Notes under the pieces: model-generated
What the model saw: only the letters and a program-made list of their open reading frames with translations
What the model was told of the DNA's origin: nothing
Database searches by the model: none
Shown: in pieces, positions 1-4,803 of the stretch
How the letters are laid out: every line of letters begins with the position of its first letter
Numbering within the stretch: position 1 is the stretch's first letter
Program-made: the position numbers and the translations under genes
NCBI GenBank assembly: GCA_021790075.1
Contig: JAJYIN010000138.1
Coordinates: 1-5,914, forward strand
Origin: Actinomycetes bacterium
GTDB taxonomy: Bacteria; Actinomycetota; Thermoleophilia; BMS3ABIN01
Length of the DNA: 5,914 nt
Direction of reading: 5' to 3'

Positions 1-338
1 GATCTCGCCCCTGCCGGTATCACCTTGCGCAGCTCGATCTCCGCCGCCAGGCCGGTCCCTGTCTCCGCGAAGAGCGCCCGCGCCGCCACGGCCACGGTGT
101 TTTCCTCACCGTCCGGGACGTCGCCTGTCAGCCTGAAACCGCTGCCGGCCGGAAGCGGCCTGACTCGCAGCGTGTCATGCAGGCTGATTTTCTCCATCAG
201 CGAGCAGACCCGGTGGTAACCGTCCTGGCGCCGCCGGCCGACATGGAGAGCCAGGTTGACCTTGGCTGGCGCAAGTACGGTTATCGGCTTTTCAGGGATG
301 GGCGTCAATTCATCTCTGACGTAATAACGGTCAGACAT
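1..338 (-). CDS. ispE: IspE, 4-diphosphocytidyl-2-C-methyl-D-erythritol kinase (5' part; runs off the left edge)
   Basis: IspE is the cytoplasmic GHMP-family kinase that phosphorylates CDP-methylerythritol with ATP in the MEP route to isopentenyl diphosphate. About 112 N-terminal codons are present. After a 20-residue lead the protein reads PAKVNLALHVGRRRQDGYH, the family's N-terminal signature (PAKxNLxLxV...DGYH), then SLMEKISLHD and EENTVAVAARALF. The window ends at ELRKVIPAGAR, just before the expected glycine-rich ATP loop (GLGGGSS type), so catalytic completeness cannot be judged. The ATG at 338-336 is the only plausible early start. It overlaps the rsmA stop by 8 bases and has only a weak ribosome-binding sequence, which suggests translational coupling. 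It is the last visible gene of the pit-DUF47-rsmA-ispE unit, and rsmA-ispE pairing is common in Gram-positive bacteria. Family assignment is firm. Confidence 0.93.
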   Translation of the reverse strand, partial: MSDRYYVRDELTPIPEKPITVLAPAKVNLALHVGRRRQDGYHRVCSLMEKISLHDTLRVRPLPAGSGFRLTGDVPDGEENTVAVAARALFAETGTGLAAEIELRKVIPAGAR

Positions 339-1212
339 GGGCGTCAGCCGCCAGCAGCTCTGCCAGGCGCTCGTAGTCGGGAGGCGACAGGTCCTGCGGC
401 CGGGCACGCAGCGGCAAACCCGCCTGGCCCAGCAACTCCGCCACCCGCTTCCGCCGGGAGCTCATGTCCAACCGCCCCAGCGGCTCCGGCAGCGTCCCGG
501 CGCCGGCCTCGGCCAGGCTGTTGACCAGTATTTTGCGCCGGTGGGCAAAGGCGCCGTAAACGAGCGCTTTCACCTGCGGGAAATGGCTGGATGCGTACCC
601 CGCAGCCGGGCGGCGTTTAAAGGCCAGCAGGGACGAACTTACCCGGGGACGGGGATAGAAAACGGTGCCGGCAACGCCCCGTGAGGCCAGCTTGCGGGTA
701 AACAGCTGGACCATCACCGAAGCACCGCCATAATTTGCCGCCCCGGGAAGGGCGAACAGCCGGTCGGCGATCTCTTTTTGCAGCATCAGGCACCAGAGCA
801 TGACCGTGGGCAGTCCCTCCAGACTGCGCATCACCAGCGGCGTGGCCACATTATAGGGCAGATTGGCGACGAATTTCCCCGGCGGCGGATCCAGTCCGGC
901 CAGAGGGAAACGCATGGCATCCGCCCGGTAAAGCCGGAAGTTGGGCCGGTCTGCGAACTCATCCTCGAGCACCGCCGCCAGACGCGGATCGAGCTCGACC
1001 GCGTGCACCAGGGCGCAGCGCTCAAGCAGGCGCTCGGTGAGCACCCCGACACCGGGCCCCACCTCCAGCACCACGTCTTCGGGACCCAGTGCCGCCGTCC
1101 GTTCGATGACATCCAGGATGTTGGCATCGATGAGGAAATTCTGGCCCAACTGGCGGTCGGGCCTGGCGCCGCTCTGGCGCAGCCGCTCCAGAGGAGTGAG
1201 GCGGCGAGCCAC
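331..1212 (-). CDS. rsmA: RsmA/KsgA, 16S rRNA (adenine1518-N6/adenine1519-N6)-dimethyltransferase
   Basis: This 293-residue SAM-dependent methyltransferase dimethylates two adjacent adenines in the 3'-terminal hairpin of 16S rRNA during small-subunit maturation, in the cytoplasm. All family motifs are visible in order: GQNFL (23-27), the SAM loop EVGPGVG (50-56), the acidic ribose-binding VELD (72-75), the adenine-contacting DAM (98-100), the catalytic NLPYNV (117-122), MLQKEIADRL (143-152), FYPRPRVSSS (185-194) and AFAHRRKIL (221-229). Length fits the family (about 270-295). The GTG start at 1212-1210 is the only start codon ahead of GQNFL that leaves a normal N terminus. It lies 5 bases after the DUF47 stop, and the AAGGG there is too close to act as a good ribosome-binding site, so coupling to the upstream gene is likely. 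Loss of KsgA causes kasugamycin resistance in other bacteria. The catalytic residues look intact. Confidence 0.98.
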   Translation of the reverse strand: MARRLTPLERLRQSGARPDRQLGQNFLIDANILDVIERTAALGPEDVVLEVGPGVGVLTERLLERCALVHAVELDPRLAAVLEDEFADRPNFRLYRADAMRFPLAGLDPPPGKFVANLPYNVATPLVMRSLEGLPTVMLWCLMLQKEIADRLFALPGAANYGGASVMVQLFTRKLASRGVAGTVFYPRPRVSSSLLAFKRRPAAGYASSHFPQVKALVYGAFAHRRKILVNSLAEAGAGTLPEPLGRLDMSSRRKRVAELLGQAGLPLRARPQDLSPPDYERLAELLAADAHV

Positions 1213-1217
1213 GGCCC

Positions 1218-1928
1218 TTACTGGATTTCCAGGTGCCGGACCGCGATCAACCTGATGGTTTCCGCGCAGTCGGCGGCCCGGTCGGCGACCTCCTCCAGCC
1301 GTTCGATGATCGCCTTTAGTTGATGGAAAGTCTTGAAATCGGTATCCATGTCAAAGAGGATGGTGTAGATCTTGACATAGATGTCATCGACTTCTCCCTC
1401 GATCCGGTCGACTTCCTCGGAAAGCTCTTCCGCCTGCCGCATGTTGGGGCGCATCATCAATACCGCCTCCCGCAGCTTTCGCACCGCCCTGAGGTCGGTC
1501 TCGCTCATCTCTTCCAGCAGCCGCTTCACCTCGGGAGGCAGGTCAAAACGGCGCATGCCCAGCCGGTCCGCGGCCCCGGTGGCAAAGTTGGCGATCCGGT
1601 CCAGGCCGACCACCAGGCGAAACAGGTCGGCGCGGCTGATGGGGAAAAAACCCCCGGTCGCAAGACCGGCGAGGATCTCGCGTTTCATGCCGTCCGCCTT
1701 GCTTTCCATCTGGTCGAGATCTCCGGCGGCGCGGGCCATGGCATCGCAAGCGTCGGCGGTGTAGAACTTGACAACGTCGACCAGCCGTTCGGTAATGGCC
1801 ACCACCAGGTCGGTCATGTCCAGAATCGCATCGAGAGTGCGCTGCTCGCTGGCCATGCCCAGATCCCTCACGGTTCCCTCTACGGAAGCTCCAGTGAGTG
1901 CTCCCTTAAGCTTCGTCCAGAATGTCAT
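1218..1928 (-). CDS. DUF47 / PhoU-like family protein, probable Pit-associated phosphate transport regulator
   Basis: This 236-residue soluble helical protein matches the DUF47 (PhoU_div) family, whose members are usually encoded next to Pit transporters and are thought to modulate phosphate uptake; the molecular mechanism is poorly defined. Visible features are two PhoU-like helical repeats. The first is around residues 25-125, with acidic ESKADGMKREIL, then GGFFPISRADLFRLVVGLDRIANFATGAAD spread over about 91-120. The second is around 135-230, with VDRIEGEVDDIY and IERLEEVADRAADCAETI. Repeated E..AD motifs are the metal-binding type seen in PhoU proteins. There is no signal peptide or membrane helix. 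I chose the ATG at 1928-1926 because it lies 7 bases after the pit stop, has AGG and AAGGGG upstream, and begins MTFWTKL as expected. An open extension to 1988 would lie inside pit. Gene order pit then DUF47 supports the role. Confidence 0.93.
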   Translation of the reverse strand: MTFWTKLKGALTGASVEGTVRDLGMASEQRTLDAILDMTDLVVAITERLVDVVKFYTADACDAMARAAGDLDQMESKADGMKREILAGLATGGFFPISRADLFRLVVGLDRIANFATGAADRLGMRRFDLPPEVKRLLEEMSETDLRAVRKLREAVLMMRPNMRQAEELSEEVDRIEGEVDDIYVKIYTILFDMDTDFKTFHQLKAIIERLEEVADRAADCAETIRLIAVRHLEIQ

Positions 1929-1934
1929 CGTTAA

Positions 1935-1944
1935 CCTACCCCTT
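1935..1944 (-). promoter_or_regulatory. Ribosome-binding site deciding the DUF47 start
   Basis: On the minus strand AAGGGGTAGG ends 6 bases before the ATG at 1928. AAGGGG is part of the last pit codons and TAGG contains the pit stop. Either purine run could pair with 16S rRNA. This favours the 236-residue start over upstream codons within pit and suggests coupling of the two genes. Confidence 0.6.
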
Positions 1945-2949
1945 AAAGATTGACAGGACGTAATAGGCCACGGCAGCCACGCCGGCACAAAAAGGCAGGG
2001 TGATAAGCCAGGCCAGGATTATATCACGGAAGGTCCGCCACCCAACAGAACGCAGGCCGGAAGCAAGGCCGGTTCCGGTCACGGACGAGGTGACCACATG
2101 CGTGGTCGATACCGGCAGGCCCAGCCGCGAGGCGAAGAAGATGACGGCGGCGGCGCCGGTCTCGGCAGAGAACCCGTGCACCGGATGCAGCGTGGTCAGC
2201 CCCTCCCCCAGCGTCCGCACCAGGCGCATCGAGGCCACGCTCAAATAGGTTCCCAGAGCCATGGCGGCGGCGCAGGCGACGATCACCCAGACCGGCACGG
2301 TGATCTCGGAATAGTTATAGTGGGCCGCCAGGAAGAGGGCAATGATGCCCATCACTTTGGTGGCGTCGTTGGAACCGTGTGTGAAGGAAACGAAACTGGA
2401 GGAGAAGATCTGCAACTTCCTGTAAAAGCTGTCCGCCCTCTCGATCTCCAGCCGCATGGCTGCCAGGATGCGGCGGGATATCAACATGAGGATAAAACCA
2501 GCCACCATGCCGATCACGGGAGAAAAGATGAGGGCGGCCATCACCTCGCTGAGCTTGGTCCATTTGACGCCGTCGAAACCAAGCGCCATGATGCCCGCCC
2601 CCAGCAGTCCTCCCACCAGGGCATGGGAAGAGCTGACCGGCAGGCCCCATAGCCAGGTGAGAACGTCCCAGAACAGGGCCCCGATCATGGCGGCGATGAC
2701 GAGGCGCGCCATCTGGTTGGAACCGGCGTCGCTGAAGTTAATGACGCCGCCGATCGTCTTGGCCACCTGGACGCCCAGAAAGGGCCCCACGAAATTGAAG
2801 GCGGCGGAAATGAAGATGGCCACGTGCGGCTTGAGCGCCTTGGTGTATATGACGGTTGAGACAGCGTTACAACCATCGTGAAAACCATTCATCAGGTCAA
2901 AGGCGATGGCGGCGATGACAACCAGGACGAGAAGGAAGGTGCTGTCCAC
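1936..2949 (-). CDS. pit: Pit-family low-affinity inorganic phosphate transporter
   Basis: This 337-residue polytopic membrane protein of the PiT family (PF01384) imports phosphate, usually as a neutral metal-phosphate complex driven by the proton gradient, or with Na+ in some members. It shows the inverted-repeat architecture: the first signature NGFHDGCNAVST (21-32) with PVSSSHALVGG (104-114), and the second signature FTHGSNDATKVMG (189-201) with PVSTTHVVTSS (279-289). Hydrophobic segments fill most of the rest, with a short hydrophilic loop near 160-180 (RRILAAMRLEIERADSFYRK). It matches the shorter class of about 330-340 residues rather than the E. coli PitA length of about 500. The start is GTG at 2949-2947; an upstream ATG is out of frame. 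It heads the unit pit-DUF47-rsmA-ispE and has its own promoter-like sequence with -10 placed for a leaderless message. I see no Pho box that I recognise. Substrate could in principle be sulfate, as in some relatives, but the DUF47 partner favours phosphate. Confidence 0.97.
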   Translation of the reverse strand: MDSTFLLVLVVIAAIAFDLMNGFHDGCNAVSTVIYTKALKPHVAIFISAAFNFVGPFLGVQVAKTIGGVINFSDAGSNQMARLVIAAMIGALFWDVLTWLWGLPVSSSHALVGGLLGAGIMALGFDGVKWTKLSEVMAALIFSPVIGMVAGFILMLISRRILAAMRLEIERADSFYRKLQIFSSSFVSFTHGSNDATKVMGIIALFLAAHYNYSEITVPVWVIVACAAAMALGTYLSVASMRLVRTLGEGLTTLHPVHGFSAETGAAAVIFFASRLGLPVSTTHVVTSSVTGTGLASGLRSVGWRTFRDIILAWLITLPFCAGVAAVAYYVLSIFKG

Positions 2950-2955
2950 GCGCCC

Positions 2956-2984
2956 TTTGTATCATTCGGCCGCGGACACTGCAA
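2956..2984 (-). promoter_or_regulatory. Candidate sigma70-type promoter for pit, leaderless geometry
   Basis: On the minus strand TTGCAG (2984-2979) and TACAAA (2961-2956) are separated by exactly 17 bases. Six bases follow the -10 before the GTG at 2949, so transcription would begin at or beside the start codon. Matches to consensus are 3 of 6 and 4 of 6. The AAAGGG overlapping the -10 is only 3 bases from GTG, too close for a normal ribosome-binding site. Confidence 0.45.
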
Positions 2985-3009
2985 CCCGCCCGCAGGCGCA
3001 TGGGGCAGG
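2985..3009 (-). terminator. Weak hairpin between uppP and pit, possible terminator of the DedA-uppP unit
   Basis: On the minus strand CCTGCCC (3009-3003) can pair with GGGCGGG (2991-2985), including one G-U pair, around an 11-base loop. It lies 65-89 bases past the uppP stop and directly ahead of the pit -35 element. No U-run follows, so intrinsic termination is uncertain. The rest of the 124-base gap (2950-3073) holds no gene that I can see. Confidence 0.25.
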
Positions 3010-3073
3010 GTGTAGAGCCAAGCCGCGAACCTGAATCCCGGCAACCTGCCCGCGTGCTGAGGCGGCAGCGCGG

Positions 3074-3880
3074 CTATGCCACGTGTCTGATGATCTCGAC
3101 GAGAATCACGAAGGCGCCGGCGGCCCAGCAGTAATAGGCAAACCCGCGCAGGTCATGCCGGCGGACAAACCCCAGCAGGAATTTGATCGCCAGGAAGCCG
3201 GAGACGGCCGCCACGATGAACCCGGCCGTCAGGGTGGCGGCATCCTCGCCGTTGCCGCCGCTGAAGCCATGCCTGAGTTTGAACAGCGCCGCCCCGGCGA
3301 TAATGGGGATGCTGAGCAGGAAGGAATAGCGGGCCGCCGCTTCCCGGGTGAGGCCCAGGAACAGGCCGGTGGAAATGGTGGAGCCGGAGCGGGAGATGCC
3401 CGGGAAGATGGCCACTGCCTGGGCGGCGCCGATCAACAGTGAATCTCCCACCTTCAGCTGATCGATGTTCCGAATGCGCCTGGCGGCGGCCTCGCTCAGG
3501 AACAGTAACACCCCGGTGAGCAGCAGAAAGACAGCCACCTCCGCCGGCGCGGCGAAGACTTCCTCGAATTTCTTTTCAAACAGGGCGCCGGCCACGGCCG
3601 CCGGCACCGTGCCGATGACGATCAGCACCCCCAGGCGCCGCCTGGCCACAGCTGTCCTTCCAGTCTGGGAGAAAGCAGCAATGATGTCAACGATATCCTT
3701 CCAGAAATAAGCCAGCACCGCCACCATGGTGCCCAGGTGCAGCACGATGTCGAACGAGGTGGAAGGCATATCCCAGCCAAGCAGGTAGGGAACGATGACC
3801 AGGTGGCCTGAACTCGATACGGGCAGGAACTCTGTCAGGCCCTGGACCAGGCCCAGCACCAAGGCTTCCGGGATGTTCAA
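3074..3880 (-). CDS. uppP: UppP/BacA, undecaprenyl-diphosphatase
   Basis: This 268-residue integral membrane enzyme (BacA family) removes a phosphate from undecaprenyl diphosphate at the outer membrane face, recycling the lipid carrier for peptidoglycan and other wall polymers; overproduction gives bacitracin resistance in other species. The active-site motifs are present: the (E/Q)xxxE element Q13-GLT-E17, followed by FLPVSSSGH (18-26), and PGISRSGST (160-168) with the essential arginine R164. Length is typical (E. coli 273). Several hydrophobic helices follow, including 181-200, 216-238 and 247-264. The start is TTG at 3880-3878, chosen because AAAAGGA lies 7 bases upstream and the N terminus MNIPEALVLGLVQG matches the family. 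It begins 3 bases after the DedA-family stop, so the two are cotranscribed. Assignment is firm. Confidence 0.97.
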   Translation of the reverse strand: MNIPEALVLGLVQGLTEFLPVSSSGHLVIVPYLLGWDMPSTSFDIVLHLGTMVAVLAYFWKDIVDIIAAFSQTGRTAVARRRLGVLIVIGTVPAAVAGALFEKKFEEVFAAPAEVAVFLLLTGVLLFLSEAAARRIRNIDQLKVGDSLLIGAAQAVAIFPGISRSGSTISTGLFLGLTREAAARYSFLLSIPIIAGAALFKLRHGFSGGNGEDAATLTAGFIVAAVSGFLAIKFLLGFVRRHDLRGFAYYCWAAGAFVILVEIIRHVA

Positions 3881-3883
3881 TGA

Positions 3884-4543
3884 TCAGTCCTTTTCGGTAG
3901 GTTGCGCTTTCACGTCGCGCTGCCGGTCCTTGCGCAGGTTCTTGAGGTGCCGCTGGATATACCAGGCCAGCCCCGCAACAATAAGGATGCCGATGAAGAT
4001 GTCGGCCTTGTGGAAGTAGCTTCCCAGGGTGTCCCAGTTCTCGCCCAGCTTGAAGCCGATGTAGGCGAGGGCGAGGGACCAGGGCAGGGCCCCCAGAAAA
4101 GTGAAGATGCTGAAAGTGCTTAGCCGCATCCCGCTGATGCCGGCGGGGAAAGAGATAAACGTACGCACCACAGGCATCAGCCGGGTAAAGAAGACAGTGC
4201 TCTTCCCATATTTTTCAAACCAGCGGTCCGCGAGGTCGAGATCGTGGTGGGACAGCAGCACATATTTGCCGTACTTCTCGATCAGGGGCCGGCCGCCCCA
4301 GGCGCCCAGCCCGTAGGCAAGCAGCGAGCCCGCCAGGTTGCCGAGCGCACCCACGACCCCCACGATCACCAGGCTCAACTGTCCCGTATAGACGAGATAG
4401 CCGGAAAAAGGCATGATGATCTCGGAAGGCAGCGGTATGCAGGCCGATTCGATGGCCATGGCCATAAAAACGCCTGGATATCCAAGCGTGGAGATTATAT
4501 CCCGAACGAAAACGGCGAGGAATTCAATTAAAGAAGAAACCAC
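3884..4543 (-). CDS. DedA-family (SNARE-associated/VTT domain) membrane protein, possible polyprenyl-phosphate translocase
   Basis: This 219-residue protein belongs to the DedA/VTT superfamily. Motifs visible are ESACIPLPSEIIMPFSGYL (32-50; family pattern E-x4-P-x-PSE), GALGNLAGSLLAYGLG (65-80), and FTRLMPVVRTFISFPAGISGM split over 119-139 with the conserved R121, P124 and R127. A C-terminal helix (about 180-196) is followed by a basic cytoplasmic tail ending QPTEKD. DedA proteins are needed for membrane homeostasis. Some, such as B. subtilis UptA, have been shown to move undecaprenyl phosphate back across the membrane; others may handle other lipids. Being 3 bases upstream of uppP supports a lipid-carrier role here, but that is inference. 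The start is GTG at 4543-4541. No ribosome-binding site precedes it, and promoter-like hexamers are spaced for a leaderless message. It is the first gene of the DedA-uppP unit and is divergent from the diguanylate cyclase gene. Confidence 0.95.
   Translation of the reverse strand: MVSSLIEFLAVFVRDIISTLGYPGVFMAMAIESACIPLPSEIIMPFSGYLVYTGQLSLVIVGVVGALGNLAGSLLAYGLGAWGGRPLIEKYGKYVLLSHHDLDLADRWFEKYGKSTVFFTRLMPVVRTFISFPAGISGMRLSTFSIFTFLGALPWSLALAYIGFKLGENWDTLGSYFHKADIFIGILIVAGLAWYIQRHLKNLRKDRQRDVKAQPTEKD
3888..3894 (-). promoter_or_regulatory. Strong ribosome-binding site supporting the TTG start of uppP
   Basis: AAAAGGA on the minus strand, within the last codons of the DedA-family gene, is followed by a 7-base spacer CTGATCA and then TTG at 3880. 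The spacing is ideal, and no ATG or GTG is available nearby, so this decides the rare start. Confidence 0.75.
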
Positions 4544-4549
4544 GAGTTT

Positions 4550-4577
4550 AGCTTACAGTACCGCGAACGAGAATCAA
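4550..4577 (-). promoter_or_regulatory. Candidate promoter for the DedA-uppP unit, leaderless geometry
   Basis: On the minus strand TTGATT (4577-4572) and TAAGCT (4555-4550) are 16 bases apart. The latter fits the TAnnnT form of -10 element. Six bases then separate it from the GTG at 4543. TTGATT matches 4 of 6 bases of the -35 consensus. No Shine-Dalgarno-like run lies between the -10 and the start codon. Confidence 0.4.
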
Positions 4578-4604
4578 AACTGCACCGCGCCTGTTTGCAC
4601 CGCG
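4560..4604. promoter_or_regulatory. Three ACCGCG direct elements around the DedA promoter, possible operator
   Basis: ACCGCG occurs at 4560-4565, 4584-4589 and 4599-4604. The last two are part of a 9-base direct repeat TGCACCGCG (4581-4589 and 4596-4604; 15-base period). The pair sits just upstream of the predicted -35, and the single copy lies between -35 and -10. This arrangement fits a regulator site, but the elements are GC-rich and short, so chance is possible. Confidence 0.3.
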
Positions 4605-4650
4605 ACCTGATGACGCGCGGATATCTATACAGTTTTCTGCCCCCGTTGCC

Positions 4651-4686
4651 GAACAATGAACAGCCAAGGGTTTTCCTCTAGGCGGC
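4651..4686. repeat. 36-base direct repeat, copy 1
   Basis: This copy starts GAACAATGAACAG and ends CCTCTAGGCGGC. It matches copy 2 at 35 of 36 bases (C instead of T at position 15). Similarity continues past the end as GGGA if one base (T4687) is skipped. The repeat itself contains a 7-base doublet GAACAAT-GAACAG. It lies in the region between the divergent DedA-family and GGDEF genes, and I do not recognise it as a named element. Confidence 0.9.
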
Positions 4687-4691
4687 TGGGA

Positions 4692-4708
4692 GCGCGATCG
4701 AGACGCGC
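4692..4708. other. Small inverted repeat between the two 36-base repeats
   Basis: GCGCG (4692-4696) and CGCGC (4704-4708) can form a 5-bp stem with loop ATCGAGA. It lies within the 39 bases (4687-4725) separating the two direct repeat copies. It is short for a functional RNA hairpin and may be incidental. Confidence 0.3.
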
Positions 4709-4725
4709 AGCGCGAACTTCCGGAT

Positions 4726-4761
4726 GAACAATGAACAGCTAAGGGTTTTCCTCTAGGCGGC
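4726..4761. repeat. 36-base direct repeat, copy 2
   Basis: This is the second copy, starting 75 bases after copy 1 and ending 42 bases before the ATG of the GGDEF gene. If the cyclase promoter lies upstream, this copy falls in its 5' untranslated region. Near-identity of the two copies suggests a recent duplication or maintained sequence. The remaining intergenic bases (4605-4650 and 4762-4803) contain an AT-rich TATCTATACAG near 4622 and a purine-rich stretch before the gene, with no gene visible. Confidence 0.9.
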
Positions 4762-4803
4762 GGGAACACAAAAGGGGGGAAACTGGGAGGCTTGAACGGG
4801 TAC

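Noticed and set aside
1641..1655. GGGG-A6-CCCCC tract within the DUF47 gene as a slippage or terminator signal
   Set aside because: The frame runs intact through it and it encodes the GGFFP segment in a normal DUF47 context. A slippage role has no further support.
1929..1988. N-terminal extension of the DUF47 protein by 20 residues
   Set aside because: The extra codons lie entirely inside the end of pit, while the ATG at 1928 has purine-rich upstream sequence and a normal family N terminus.
4651..4761. Minimal CRISPR array with one spacer
   Set aside because: There are just two copies, they differ by a base, no cas genes are in view, and the repeat lacks the usual end sequence. Repeat geometry alone is not enough.
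4605..4803. c-di-GMP riboswitch in front of the diguanylate cyclase gene
   Set aside because: I looked for the conserved GEMM core sequences and did not see them; the leader is dominated by the two direct repeats.
4792..4803. TTG at 4792 as the start of the GGDEF protein
   Set aside because: GGGAGG is just 1 base upstream, too near for initiation, and the extra four residues add nothing recognisable. The choice is still not certain, because the spacing for ATG 4804 is long.
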